A stretch of DNA of 64,000 nucleotides from Psychrobacillus mangrovi (GTDB lineage Bacteria > Bacillota > Bacilli > Bacillales_A > Planococcaceae). Under the pieces are notes generated by a model. The model was not told the origin of the DNA, searched no databases, and saw nothing but the letters and a program-made list of their open reading frames with translations. The DNA lies in contig NZ_JBAWSY010000011.1 of assembly GCF_037104765.1 (NCBI RefSeq), forward strand, positions 40,254 to 104,253, given 5' to 3'. Below are positions 1-8,657 of this stretch, in pieces (positions within the stretch are counted from its first letter, which is position 1; every line of letters begins with the position of its first letter). Both the position numbers and the translations under genes were made by a program.

Positions 1-522
1 TGTCGTTTGATATTCAAAAGAACGATATGTACTAAATGCCACTAACACAAAATTAGAAAGCCTTGCTTCGGCAGCCATCTCTTCAAATGCTGCTCTTGCC
101 TCTTTACTTTCTCCTGGGTCAAACGTTGAAGGCAACGGATATTTTTTACTTGCAATGAGAACTCCTTCGATGTATGTCGGTTCCGTTGGTAACGTTTCAT
201 TACCTATGTATCCATTTGCTCCTGACATATCTACTTCAGGCTCTTCTACAACTGGAGGTTCGACTATCGGCTCATCTTTAGTCTGCTCTTCTGTTTCTTC
301 TGCTTCTTCTTTTTCGATCGTGTCGATTTCTTTTCCCTCTGTGGTCTTCTCTTCTGTTTTATTAGCGAGACCTAATGATGTAAGACTTTGATCTATATTC
401 CAATCATTTATCCCAACCCAAGTGACGATGGCTGTAACTAACAATCCCAAAATAATCCCTGAGACAATATAAGGCCATTTCTTTTGTTTTTTCTTTTTAA
501 ATAAACTTTGTCGAGAATACAT
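1..522 (-). CDS. M15-family D-alanyl-D-alanine carboxypeptidase (VanY/DacB-like), 3' end outside the window
   Basis: Reading the minus strand from the ATG at 522 gives an open frame of 174 codons that runs off the window edge. A basic N-terminus is followed by one membrane segment (about residues 17-38) and an acidic, Glu/Thr/Pro-rich linker. The globular part then shows KKYPLP, an ARAAFEEM helix and the S-x-Y-R-S motif near residues 164-168, which is typical of VanY-type peptidase M15 enzymes. These trim the terminal D-Ala from peptidoglycan stems outside the membrane. The zinc-binding His and Asp residues would lie beyond position 1 and cannot be checked. An AAGGA ribosome site precedes the start. 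Confidence 0.8.
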   Translation of the reverse strand, partial: MYSRQSLFKKKKQKKWPYIVSGIILGLLVTAIVTWVGINDWNIDQSLTSLGLANKTEEKTTEGKEIDTIEKEEAEETEEQTKDEPIVEPPVVEEPEVDMSGANGYIGNETLPTEPTYIEGVLIASKKYPLPSTFDPGESKEARAAFEEMAAEARLSNFVLVAFSTYRSFEYQTT

Positions 523-587
523 TGTCTTCCTTCTTTCCAATAACGATACTATCATTTTAACATTTTTCTACATGATTAGACGAGAAA

Positions 588-614
588 ATGGGTTGTCTTT
601 TATGGACAACCCAT
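588..614 (-). terminator. Hairpin terminator after the small membrane protein gene
   Basis: A 10-bp perfect stem (588-597 with 605-614) and a 7-nt loop lie just past the stop at 624 of the minus-strand gene. The T-run after it on the minus strand is short, so efficiency is uncertain. Confidence 0.55.
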
Positions 615-623
615 GAACAAAAA

Positions 624-869
624 TTATATTAAAATCATCCCAAGTACTACGAAGAATAATACGATAAATAAAATAGACATACCCTTCATCCATTTGGCTT
701 CTCGCTCAAAACCTTTTTCTTTAAAGCTGACTGCCCGATATCCATTAGTTATAGCAAATATAGCTGTCATAAAGAGAACAGCCATGTTTAAATTTCCAAC
801 TATAATAAATATTAATGAGGTAATGGCAGCCACTACAATCAGGATTCCAATAATCCAATTCCTGTTCAC
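624..869 (-). CDS. Small two- to three-helix membrane protein, function unknown
   Basis: An 81-residue protein starting with GTG at 869, preceded by a GAGAGGTG ribosome site about 9 nt upstream. It has hydrophobic segments at about residues 5-22, 28-44 and 64-81, separated by a charged stretch rich in Lys and Glu (about 48-63). The layout resembles short YczI/DUF3953-type membrane proteins, but no diagnostic motif fixes the family. It is bracketed by hairpins at 588-614 and 891-923, so it is probably transcribed alone. No function can be inferred. Confidence 0.6.
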   Translation of the reverse strand: MNRNWIIGILIVVAAITSLIFIIVGNLNMAVLFMTAIFAITNGYRAVSFKEKGFEREAKWMKGMSILFIVLFFVVLGMILI

Positions 870-890
870 TTTTAACTACACCTCTCACGA

Positions 891-923
891 AAAAAACGAA
901 GCTATAAAAAGCTTCGTTTTTTT
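891..923 (-). terminator. Terminator of yidC (bidirectional hairpin)
   Basis: An inverted repeat (AACGAAGC paired with GCTTCGTT) sits inside A and T tracts on both sides, so it can work on either strand. It touches the yidC stop codon at 922-924. Confidence 0.75.
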
Positions 924-1689
924 ATACAGATTCTTCCGCTTTTTCTGGATGATTTGAATAAAATTTACGTCCTAAGTATGTTTGGAAGATTAATATAATT
1001 CCGCCGACTGTCCAATACAATGGTAATGCAGCCATAGAACTGAACGAGATGAACATAATCATGATAGGAGAAATATAAATCATCATTTTCATCTGTTGCT
1101 TTTGTTGCTCTGGTACCGTCCATAAAGAAACTTTTGCTTGAACAAAATATACTACTCCCGCAATAAGTGTCATCGCAATATCCGGTGAACCTAAGTTAAA
1201 CCATAAAAAAGGATGTGTTTTCACATCTGTTGAGTGCAAAATTGCAAAATATAATCCCATGACAATCGGCATTTGAATAATCATTGGTAAGCAACCCATA
1301 TTCAAAGGATTTACATTATGCTTACGATATAATCCCATCATTTCTTGCTGTAAAGCCATTTGTTCTTCTTTTGACTTTGTAGCTTTTAATTTCTTTTGAA
1401 TCTCATCCATTTCTGGTTTCAATTTATCCATTTTTTCTTTCATACCCTGTTGATTCTTATAGTTTTTAAGCATCAAAGGCATTAAAGCAAATCGAATAAT
1501 TAATGTAATTGCTATAATAGCAAGTCCATAACTACCATTGAATATTTCTCCAAAGAAATGAAGTAAAAAATCAAAAGGTCGAACAAAAATATTATAAAAA
1601 GTACCTTCTTTATTTTCTACTCCTGAACATCCGCTTAGAACAACTGCTGCAAAGACAAGAATAGAAAGCAAACTAATCTTCTTTTTCAT
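922..1689 (-). CDS. yidC: Membrane protein insertase YidC/Oxa1 family
   Basis: This protein inserts and folds membrane proteins, alone or with SecYEG. The best start is the ATG at 1689, because AAGGTGA lies 6 nt upstream of it; the ATG at 1710 precedes this ribosome site. The 255-residue product opens with a lipoprotein signal (lipobox LSGC), as in SpoIIIJ and YqjG. It then shows the five-helix YidC core with the charged cytoplasmic loop MKEKMDKLKPEMDEIQKK and the NPLNMGCLP hairpin. It is not next to rnpA or jag, so it is more likely the second (YqjG/YidC2) paralogue than the SpoIIIJ locus. That is inference from context only. Confidence 0.92.
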   Translation of the reverse strand: MKKKISLLSILVFAAVVLSGCSGVENKEGTFYNIFVRPFDFLLHFFGEIFNGSYGLAIIAITLIIRFALMPLMLKNYKNQQGMKEKMDKLKPEMDEIQKKLKATKSKEEQMALQQEMMGLYRKHNVNPLNMGCLPMIIQMPIVMGLYFAILHSTDVKTHPFLWFNLGSPDIAMTLIAGVVYFVQAKVSLWTVPEQQKQQMKMMIYISPIMIMFISFSSMAALPLYWTVGGIILIFQTYLGRKFYSNHPEKAEESV

Positions 1690-1766
1690 ACATTCACCTT
1701 CATTTTTCAAACTATAACGAGTATACCTTCTATGAAGCTATTTATCAAATATAAACATAGTAATAC

Positions 1767-2558
1767 TTATACAGCTCTGCTTTCATTCGGAAAATTATAT
1801 TTGAAATTAGGGTATTCATGATTATCCCTAAATTGCTTCGGTGTTAGACCAGTATACTTTTTGAATATACGAGTGAAATAGCTTTGATTGCAAAAGTGGA
1901 ATGAATCAGAAATATCGGAAATCCCTTTGTTCGTATGTCTTAGATAATACTGGCACTCCTCTACCTTACGAATATTTAAATATTCTACTAGAGTTACCCC
2001 TGTATGTTCTCGGAAAATACGAGATAAATGACTTGTACTAATATTAAAATATTTAGCAATATCTTCAACAGTTAAATTAGTTTCGATTTCATCATTAATA
2101 AATAAAATAACTTTATTCACTGTTTGATGACCAAATGACGGTTTTTTTCTTTCTGTAATAACTAATACAAAAAACTCTACTAGTTCATCTGCACATTGTA
2201 GAAATTGTGCATCGCTCATTTTAGTTTCTATTACATTGACACTAGCAATATTAAACGCCATTACTTTATCAGAGGGCACTTGGCTTTCTTGTAATTTCCT
2301 AGCCATTACAGCGACTAATTGTATGTAGTAATTTTTCACATACATAATCATTAACTTCTCAGCTCTAATAATAATTAAATCTATAATCTCTCGTAACACT
2401 TTTTTAGCTTCTTCAAGCTCGAAAGCATACATGTGAAGAAATAATTTTTTTTCTAGATCTAAAAACAAGCTCAAGCCTTCGATGCTGTTAATAACACTTA
2501 TTTCTTTTGTATACGCTTTTGAAAAGCTTTCTAAAAAAACCTTTTGTGAGTATTGCAT
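1767..2558 (-). CDS. AraC-family transcriptional regulator
   Basis: A 263-residue protein whose last 100 residues form a double helix-turn-helix of the AraC/XylS type. The first recognition unit is at LTVEDIAKYFNISTSHLSR. The second contains ISDISDSFHFCNQSYFTRIF, followed by the family signature KKYTGLTPKQFR. The N-terminal 150 residues look helical and match no effector domain I recognise. The ATG at 2558 has a GAGG ribosome site. It stands alone between yidC and a lipid kinase gene, so its target is unknown. Confidence 0.85.
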   Translation of the reverse strand: MQYSQKVFLESFSKAYTKEISVINSIEGLSLFLDLEKKLFLHMYAFELEEAKKVLREIIDLIIIRAEKLMIMYVKNYYIQLVAVMARKLQESQVPSDKVMAFNIASVNVIETKMSDAQFLQCADELVEFFVLVITERKKPSFGHQTVNKVILFINDEIETNLTVEDIAKYFNISTSHLSRIFREHTGVTLVEYLNIRKVEECQYYLRHTNKGISDISDSFHFCNQSYFTRIFKKYTGLTPKQFRDNHEYPNFKYNFPNESRAV

Positions 2559-2667
2559 ATGGACCTCATCTTTCTTTTTTAATGGTACTTTTGGTATTGT
2601 TCCTATTGGGTATGTAGTATCATTTTATAACACTTTCTTGGAAATTGGAAACATTTATGATGTTTTT

Positions 2668-3558
2668 TTAGCTATTTTTTGGAATTAACATTTCTAAGTG
2701 TTTTGGAAGTACTTTCATTTCAAAAGGTGTACATATACCTTCGTCCCCATCAACGTTGCAAAATAACGGGCGATCTGACTCCATGTAAACATTTTTAGTC
2801 GTAATGACCTCTACTCCATCGTCTTCTTTTAATGTGCCCAATAAAATTTTCGTACCCATTCGTACAATAGAAGCAATACCAGACTTTTTAAAAATGTACA
2901 CATGAAGTAATCCATCATTAATCTCAGCATTCGTAATCATCTTTTCAAATCCACCTACTGAATTTGTTAAGCCAATTAATATAAGGATGGCTGTCCCTTT
3001 CCAGGTCCCATGGTCATGTTGTATGGTAAAACCTACCTCTTCATTAGATATAACTACTTTTGCCCCCTCTAGTAAATATGCCAAAGAGCCTAGTTTTGTT
3101 TTTTTCTCAATGGAAGTGTTCGCTACACTACTAGCTATCTCCCCAATGGCAACAATATTCCCAAAATATTTATTGCCAATTTGAGCTATATCTACAAGCT
3201 CTGTATTGGACATCTTTAATGCCTCGATTGCAATATCTGGCTCTAAAGGAATTCCAATCGCTCGTGCGAAGTCATTAACTGTCCCAAGAGGTATTACTGA
3301 AAATACTGGACGATAAGGTTGATTGGCAAGTCCATTTATTACTTCATTTATCGTTCCATCTCCACCCATAGCTACAAGGAACTCAATTTTCTCTTCACAA
3401 GCTTGTTTTGCAAATATAGTAGCATCATCTTTTTTTTCTGTTTCTTTTTCAACTATTTTATATCCAAGTGCATCGAGAACTGTAAGAGCCCTTTCTTTAT
3501 ATGTTTCGGCTTCTTCCTTCCCGGATGAAGGATTAAATATTATCATTGCTTTTTTCAA
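2668..3558 (-). CDS. Diacylglycerol/lipid kinase of the YegS/BmrU family
   Basis: The family phosphorylates diacylglycerol or related lipids at the membrane. The 296-residue product has the N-terminal phosphate-binding NPSSGK motif and the catalytic GGDGTINEVINGL motif (about residues 65-77), followed by the TVNDFARAIGIP region typical of DagK/BmrU. Translation starts at TTG 3558, supported by a full AAAGGAGG site. It is divergent from an MFS exporter. In B. subtilis bmrU neighbours the Bmr multidrug pump, so the pairing is suggestive, although here the genes face away from each other. Confidence 0.88.
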   Translation of the reverse strand: MKKAMIIFNPSSGKEEAETYKERALTVLDALGYKIVEKETEKKDDATIFAKQACEEKIEFLVAMGGDGTINEVINGLANQPYRPVFSVIPLGTVNDFARAIGIPLEPDIAIEALKMSNTELVDIAQIGNKYFGNIVAIGEIASSVANTSIEKKTKLGSLAYLLEGAKVVISNEEVGFTIQHDHGTWKGTAILILIGLTNSVGGFEKMITNAEINDGLLHVYIFKKSGIASIVRMGTKILLGTLKEDDGVEVITTKNVYMESDRPLFCNVDGDEGICTPFEMKVLPKHLEMLIPKNS

Positions 3559-3682
3559 TTAATTTACCTCCTTTATTAGAAATTTTTATTTCTCTAATAC
3601 CCTATTTACCTATTTTGAAACAGATTACATAATAAAAAAGTGCTAAACTATAGGAAAGCTTAAATAGAAATGAGGAATATGC

Positions 3683-4825
3683 TTGCGCGTATTTATATAC
3701 ATAATTATCTTTTTTTCTTTTTTTGATTTATTTTCACAGTTGCCTATCATGAGTCCTTTTGCAAAATCACTAGGAGCAACGCCCTTCGTAACAGGCTTAG
3801 TTGTAGGGATGTATTCATTTTCAAATACAATCGGAAATGTTATCTCAGGTTTTTTAACCGATAAGAAAGGTCCTTATTATATATTAATCATCGGTCTTTT
3901 CACTACAAGTATTTCCCTCTTTATGTATCAAGGAGTAAATGACCCAGTAGGTCTATTAATTGTTCGCTTTATCCATGGATTAGTTGCTGGACTTGTTGTC
4001 CCTTCAGCCTTTACGTATTCAGCAAATCAAACTTCAGCTGAAAAGCGCGGGAAAGGTGTTGCATTATCAGGAGCATTTGTAGGACTAGCAGCTATTTTAG
4101 GACCTGCTATGAGTGGAATAATGGCTAGTAAAAGAGAAGAAGTATTTGTCTTAAATATTACTGGATCTATTATGCTGATTCTGAGTATTTTATCAGTTTT
4201 CTTATTAAGAACTGTATCGATTAATAAAAAGATGGAGAAATCTGTTTCTGTAACAGTAGGGTGCCTTTTCACAAAGAGTGATTTGGTAAAAGCTTTTGCT
4301 GGCGCATTTTTCTTGATGTTTTCGCAAGGTGTACTAGCCTATATGCTCCCTTTAAAGGTACTGCATCTAGGATTTGATTCAAAAACAAGTGGACTATTAC
4401 TGAGTACTTTTGGCTTTGTGGCAATTTTAGTCTTTATATTACCTATTAATCAATTATTCGATCAGGTTAAACCTATTAAAACACTTGCTTTCGGGATGGG
4501 ATTAATGGGGATAAGCATGCTTTTACTAGGGCAGATTGATACATTGCAATGGCTATATGTTGGAATGGGGTTTTATGGAGTAGGGTTTGGATTTTTATTT
4601 CCCTCTATTAATTCATTACTGATTGATTCTACAGAAGCAGCTTATCGCGGAAAGGCTTACGGATATTTTTATGCCTTTTTTTCAATAGGTGTGGTAGTTG
4701 GTTCAAGTGTTACTGGACTTTTACAACTAACTGCAAACGGTGGTTTTTTGTTAGCAGGTGGAATGTTAGTTTGTTTGTCAGCATTATTTATGATTAAAGA
4801 AAAGAATAAATTAGGATCCCCTTGA
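3683..4825 (+). CDS. MFS transporter, multidrug-efflux type
   Basis: A 380-residue polytopic protein with about 12 predicted helices. The loop 2-3 motif reads GFLTDKKGP, and a PSAFTYSANQTSAEKRGKGVALSG segment resembles the helix 4-5 region of DHA-type exporters. The start is TTG 3683, with TGAGG 7 nt upstream. An ATG at 3679 is out of frame. The substrate is unknown. Its promoter region is shared with the divergent lipid kinase gene. Confidence 0.8.
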   Translation: MRVFIYIIIFFSFFDLFSQLPIMSPFAKSLGATPFVTGLVVGMYSFSNTIGNVISGFLTDKKGPYYILIIGLFTTSISLFMYQGVNDPVGLLIVRFIHGLVAGLVVPSAFTYSANQTSAEKRGKGVALSGAFVGLAAILGPAMSGIMASKREEVFVLNITGSIMLILSILSVFLLRTVSINKKMEKSVSVTVGCLFTKSDLVKAFAGAFFLMFSQGVLAYMLPLKVLHLGFDSKTSGLLLSTFGFVAILVFILPINQLFDQVKPIKTLAFGMGLMGISMLLLGQIDTLQWLYVGMGFYGVGFGFLFPSINSLLIDSTEAAYRGKAYGYFYAFFSIGVVVGSSVTGLLQLTANGGFLLAGGMLVCLSALFMIKEKNKLGSP

Positions 4826-4839
4826 CGGAGACCCTTCTA

Positions 4840-5151
4840 TTAAGAATTCACTTCATTATACTCTGATGTTTTCTTGTCCTTATTCTGAACTTCATCGTTA
4901 TAGTATTGCACACTTGTCATCGCACCTTCGTCTACCATCTTGTTATCGGGAGTATCGTGCGGATCTGGGTGTCCTGCAGCCGTTAAATCAGATTGATTAT
5001 GTTTTTGTGCTTCCATAAATGAATTGACCTTTGCTTTCGTATTATTAAATGCAACCATCGCTTTATCACGATTTTCTTTTTTACTAAAATATGCATAGGC
5101 ACCAGCAGCAAGTCCTGCTAGTAGTAATGTGTTACTTTTTCCTTTAGCCAT
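4840..5151 (-). CDS. Small protein with a hydrophobic N-terminus and acidic tail, function unknown
   Basis: 103 residues. An Ala/Gly/Leu-rich hydrophobic stretch (residues 8-22) follows a short basic start and resembles the membrane anchor of YtxH-like stress proteins. The rest is hydrophilic, with many Asn, Asp and Lys. The ATG at 5151 has a GGAGGT site in front. It is convergent with the MFS gene. I do not recognise a family with confidence. Confidence 0.65.
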   Translation of the reverse strand: MAKGKSNTLLLAGLAAGAYAYFSKKENRDKAMVAFNNTKAKVNSFMEAQKHNQSDLTAAGHPDPHDTPDNKMVDEGAMTSVQYYNDEVQNKDKKTSEYNEVNS

Positions 5152-5205
5152 GATATGTACCTCCTAATTAATGTTCTACTTTATACTTACCCTTTATTTC
5201 TAAAC

Positions 5206-5655
5206 TTACACTTTTTTATTTCTAACCATATAAACATGAGGAATTCCATCTTCATCAAATTCATCCGAGTTAGTTTGAAAGCCAAAAGAACTGTAGAAAT
5301 TTTTCAAATGACTTTGAGCACATAGTTGAATCGTTTCAACTCTATAGATACGTTCTGCTTCTTCTAACGCTTTATTCATTAATTGTCTTGCAATGCCTGT
5401 CCCACGTGCCTTTTCTTTCACAATTACTCTGCCAATAGAACATACATCATATTTTTCTCCTGGTGGAAGTAATCGACAATAGGCTATTACTTCATTATCT
5501 TTGATAGCATATAAATGCAAAGCATTTTGGTCAGATGTATCCAATTCAGGGTAAGCGCAACTTTGTTCTACTACAAAGACATCTACGCGTAGCTTGAGTA
5601 TTTCATACAATCGGTATACATCCAATTCATCAAATTTTAGTAAATTCCATTCCAT
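5206..5655 (-). CDS. GNAT acetyltransferase, ElaA family
   Basis: 149 residues matching the compact ElaA-type GNAT fold. It opens with the MEWNLLKFDEL start and has LRVDVFVVEQ near residue 25. The acetyl-CoA loop IGRVIVKEKARGTGIARQLM carries the R-G-x-G-x-A signature. The C-terminus contains FYSSFGFQTNSDEFDEDGIPH. The acceptor substrate is unknown. A GGTGGG ribosome site precedes the ATG. Confidence 0.85.
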   Translation of the reverse strand: MEWNLLKFDELDVYRLYEILKLRVDVFVVEQSCAYPELDTSDQNALHLYAIKDNEVIAYCRLLPPGEKYDVCSIGRVIVKEKARGTGIARQLMNKALEEAERIYRVETIQLCAQSHLKNFYSSFGFQTNSDEFDEDGIPHVYMVRNKKV

Positions 5656-5748
5656 TTAAACCCCACCTTTCATTTTTATTATCACACAATGGTAGAAGAT
5701 TGATATTATTTTTGTTATGATTACAAAAAGAATTTAGAGGTGACTCAA

Positions 5749-6240
5749 ATGATTAGGGCGATCACGTTAAATGATATAGCAACTGTTCAACAAATCGCAA
5801 AGATCAGTTGGAACGACACATATAAAGGGATTATTCCAGACAATATACAAGAGCTTTTTTTAGAAAAGGCTTATTCAAATACGATGTTAGCTAAAAGAAT
5901 AGAAAAAACTATTTTTTTACTTGCAGAGTTTGAAGGAAAACCTATTGGATTTGCAAATTTTACGTATGTAGATGAAGATGGAGATGCTGAATTGACCGCT
6001 ATCTATGTACTACCTGAGTATCAGCAAATAGGCTATGGTAAAAAGCTACTCCTTGCTGGTTTGAACGAGATGCCGACGGGACGTCAGTTATTTGTCTATG
6101 TAGAGAGCAAAAATGATGGGGCTCGTGCATTTTATGAACATTTCGGTTTTGAATGCTTGGAAGAATTTGACGAGTACTTTGAAGGTCATCCACTGTCTAC
6201 TGCTAAATATGTGTATTTATTAAAAACACCGACTTACTGA
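5749..6240 (+). CDS. GNAT family N-acetyltransferase
   Basis: A 163-residue acetyltransferase. The AGAGGTG site at 5736-5742 places the start at ATG 5749, not at the GTG at 5740 that overlaps it. Motif A reads ELTAIYVLPEYQQIGYGKKLL, with Q-x-x-G-Y-G for acetyl-CoA binding. The C-terminal ARAFYEHFGFE is typical of the fold. The stop codon TGA (6238-6240) is the loop of the terminator hairpin that follows. The acceptor is unknown. Confidence 0.85.
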   Translation: MIRAITLNDIATVQQIAKISWNDTYKGIIPDNIQELFLEKAYSNTMLAKRIEKTIFLLAEFEGKPIGFANFTYVDEDGDAELTAIYVLPEYQQIGYGKKLLLAGLNEMPTGRQLFVYVESKNDGARAFYEHFGFECLEEFDEYFEGHPLSTAKYVYLLKTPTY

Positions 6241-6255
6241 GTAAGTCGGTGTTTT
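6223..6255 (+). terminator. Terminator embedding the stop codon of the GNAT gene
   Basis: A 15-bp perfect stem (6223-6237 with 6241-6255). Its 3-nt loop is the TGA stop codon itself, so the last five codons are coding and terminator at once. Confidence 0.85.
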
Positions 6256-6259
6256 CTCT

Positions 6260-6393
6260 TTATACCAGTTGATCTGGGCTGTAGTATTCTTGCTCCTGCG
6301 CAAAGCTCGTCGCAGAAAAAACTTTGCTCCTGCGCAAAGCTCGTCGCAAAAAAGTACTTTACGTTCTTCTATCTTGAAAGAATTATGATTTAG
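6260..6393. repeat. Duplicated 3' tail of the DUF4064 gene plus two tandem 34-nt elements
   Basis: Positions 6260-6294 repeat, with four mismatches, the 3' end of the next gene (6396-6430). Translated on the minus strand, they give a second EQEYYSPDQLV-stop tail. The copy is followed by two tandem units (6292-6325 and 6326-6360) of a roughly 34-nt element containing CTCCTGCGCAAAGCTCGTCG, which recurs at 34833-34868 and 52080-52113. Confidence 0.8.
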
Positions 6394-6864
6394 TTATACC
6401 GGTTGATCTGGGTTATAGTATTCTTGCTCAGCAAATTGAACTGGTGGCTTACGGACGAAGCACATAATAGCTGCAATGTATAAAAGAATCGATGTTATCG
6501 ATATTATTCCTGCAAATAGTCCAGCTAATATAAACATGATACCTGCTAACTTTGGATTTTTATTTTTGTTTATAGAAACTATTCCTACGATATTTAATAT
6601 CAAACTAATTACAAGGATAATAATAAAACCCCATCCAAATACATTAAAAAAGTTTGGTAGGACGTCTAACACTTGCGTTACTGCTTCCGCATCTTGACTA
6701 GTTAAAGTAGGATCACTTAATATTTCTTGCTGAAATCCAGTCTGAAATGCCTCATCTTGAATAACTGCACTTCCGTTCACTACTATAATCGACGTCAAAA
6801 TAATCCCCAATAGCGTGAAAATCGCACTAATAATACCTAATATCTTTTCTCCTGTACGAGACAT
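6394..6864 (-). CDS. Four-helix membrane protein, DUF4064-like
   Basis: 156 residues beginning MSRTGEKILGIISAIF, the usual opening of DUF4064 proteins. A first membrane helix (about 8-30) is followed by a roughly 35-residue polar loop, three more helices and a short cytoplasmic tail ending in NPDQPV. The function is unknown. The last 11 codons are duplicated downstream at 6260-6294. The ATG has a GGAGG site. Confidence 0.75.
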   Translation of the reverse strand: MSRTGEKILGIISAIFTLLGIILTSIIVVNGSAVIQDEAFQTGFQQEILSDPTLTSQDAEAVTQVLDVLPNFFNVFGWGFIIILVISLILNIVGIVSINKNKNPKLAGIMFILAGLFAGIISITSILLYIAAIMCFVRKPPVQFAEQEYYNPDQPV

Positions 6865-7032
6865 AAGTATACCTCCGTTAAATATTTATTCTACAATAAT
6901 TTTACGTTTCACCTTTTAAAAAGTTTCATCTTTTTTAAATTTTACCCTAGAAATAATGAAATAAACTTGTTTAACAATTATTCTATGGGGGTACTAATAT
7001 ACTAACGCTTACTACAGAAAGGAAGGAATAGG

Positions 7033-7125
7033 ATGGAGAAAAAGTTAATCTTTAATCAGTCAGATTTCTTATACACATTGGCAGGTGCATCAGTATTAAC
7101 TGGTATTTTAGTTTTATTTATTTAA
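7033..7125 (+). CDS. Candidate 30-residue membrane micropeptide
   Basis: A short open frame with a strong AGGAAGGA site and an ATG at 7033. It encodes a charged start (MEKKLIFNQSDF) and one hydrophobic helix ending LTGILVLFI. It has its own bidirectional terminator (7138-7178). Ribosome site, membrane-like composition and terminator argue for a real small gene, but length alone is weak evidence. Confidence 0.5.
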   Translation: MEKKLIFNQSDFLYTLAGASVLTGILVLFI

Positions 7126-7137
7126 CGATACAAATGT

Positions 7138-7178
7138 AAAAGGCAATCCACTTATCTTAAATAAGCGGATTGCCTTTT
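7138..7178. terminator. Bidirectional terminator
   Basis: An 18-bp stem with one mismatch (7138-7155 with 7161-7178), flanked by A and T tracts. It serves the micropeptide gene on the plus strand and the GNAT gene ending at 7186 on the minus strand. Confidence 0.8.
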
Positions 7179-7185
7179 ATATTTT

Positions 7186-7467
7186 TTAAGCTTTTACATC
7201 ATCATATTCGTTGGATTTATTAAAAGCCGCCACAACGTATGAGCATACAGCTTCCATTTTTAAATCTTTTTCACGAGCGTAGGTTACTGCAGTGTCTAAT
7301 AATTTCTTCGCTATACCCTGCCCTCGAAGTTTATCTGACACGTATGTGTGGTCCATTACCATGACATCTCCAAGTAAAGTCCACGTAATTTCACCAAGTC
7401 TTTCACCATCTTGGATATATTGATAGGCAAAAACATCATTACCCAATTCTTTGTATTGAAATTCCAC
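7186..7467 (-). CDS. Small GNAT acetyltransferase (YjdJ/Gcn5-like short family)
   Basis: 93 residues, the size of the minimal single-domain GNAT proteins. The strand MVMDHTYVSDKLRGQGIAKKLL contains the R-G-x-G-I-A acetyl-CoA loop, followed by the VCSYVVAAF strand seen in this subgroup. A GGAG site precedes the ATG. Substrate unknown. Confidence 0.85.
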   Translation of the reverse strand: MEFQYKELGNDVFAYQYIQDGERLGEITWTLLGDVMVMDHTYVSDKLRGQGIAKKLLDTAVTYAREKDLKMEAVCSYVVAAFNKSNEYDDVKA

Positions 7468-7500
7468 AGTTTACCACTCCTTTTTTGAATTTTAACATAA

Positions 7501-8469
7501 TTATTTGTTAATTGACAATGGACGCAACTTTGCTTCAATTTGCTCTCTTCTTGGTTCTAAAAAAGGAGGTAGAGCTAGAGACTCACCTAAAGACTCCAAT
7601 GGTTCGTCTGAATTGAATCCTGGCTCATCTGTAGCCAATTCATATAAGATACCATTCGGCTCTCTGAAATAAATAGATTTGAAATAATAACGATCTACCA
7701 AACCAGATGTAACAAATCCTTTAGAACGCAATAATTCTTCCCATTTTGGATAGTCTTCCATTGTAGGTACACGGAATGCAACATGGTGCACACTTCCTCT
7801 TCCTGGTCTCTCTGGAGGCAAATCTGTTCGCGTTTCAATATGCACTTCGCCTGCAGGACCTCCGGCACCTATAGTATAAACTAACACTTCAGGCATATCC
7901 GCAACATCTGATGGATATGATCCAGCTAACGTGAACCCTAGAATTTCTGTAAGCACTTTTTCTGTTGGCTTTGCTTTTCGCACAGTTAGCTTCACCGGCC
8001 CTAATCCCACAATCGCATTTTCAGCAGAGATCTCTTCTTTCACCCAAGCCTCTCCATATGGAATTCCTTTACCGTCATCGACTACTAGCATTAAACGGGA
8101 GCCTTCAAAGTCTTCAAAATAAAGTGTTTTCCGCCCGAATTTATCTTTTATTTCATCATGGGGTACTTCCAACTTCGTAAATCTTTCTTTCCAAAATTTC
8201 AGAGCATCTTCGTTTTTTACACGGAATCCCGTATTGCTAATACTTGATACTCCAGGATATGTTCTTCCTGCCATCGGAATGTCAAAGTAAGTCATATCTG
8301 TTCCGGGGGTTCCTTTAGCATCTGCATAAAACAAATGATAGGAAGATGTACTATCTTGATTGACTGTTTTTTTCACTAATCTCATGCCAAGTATTCTTGT
8401 AAAAAAGTCGTGATTTTTATCAGCATCTGCTGTGATTGCTGACACATGGTGTATTCCTGCTAATTTCAT
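7501..8469 (-). CDS. Ring-cleaving dioxygenase, VOC family (MhqO/MhqA-like)
   Basis: 322 residues with two vicinal-oxygen-chelate halves. The N-terminal half starts AGIHHVSAITAD, with His in the HHVS motif. The second half has GSVHHVAFRVP and ends with the metal-binding Glu of NGILYELATDEPGF. This layout matches the MhqO/MhqA/LinE-type ring-cleaving dioxygenases linked in Bacillus to quinone and hydroquinone detoxification. No MarR-type MhqR gene is adjacent, so control is not evident. The ATG has a GGAGGAG site. Confidence 0.87.
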   Translation of the reverse strand: MKLAGIHHVSAITADADKNHDFFTRILGMRLVKKTVNQDSTSSYHLFYADAKGTPGTDMTYFDIPMAGRTYPGVSSISNTGFRVKNEDALKFWKERFTKLEVPHDEIKDKFGRKTLYFEDFEGSRLMLVVDDGKGIPYGEAWVKEEISAENAIVGLGPVKLTVRKAKPTEKVLTEILGFTLAGSYPSDVADMPEVLVYTIGAGGPAGEVHIETRTDLPPERPGRGSVHHVAFRVPTMEDYPKWEELLRSKGFVTSGLVDRYYFKSIYFREPNGILYELATDEPGFNSDEPLESLGESLALPPFLEPRREQIEAKLRPLSINK

Positions 8470-8657
8470 TTCTTTCTCCTCCTATTTATCTTGAATTCGA
8501 GATATTTTTATTAGTTTTATAATATCAAATAAATACAGTATGTGCAAATAGGAAGTTTTTATTAATGATTCTACGTTGAGTGTTGCAAGCATATCCGTGT
8601 TTCTACTTTCAAAGAGCTTGTTATACATAAACTGTAACGGATAAATCACCAACTATA

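Noticed and set aside
3319..3562. Plus-strand frames opposite the lipid kinase gene
   Set aside because: Shadows of the GGDGT-containing kinase; no start signals.
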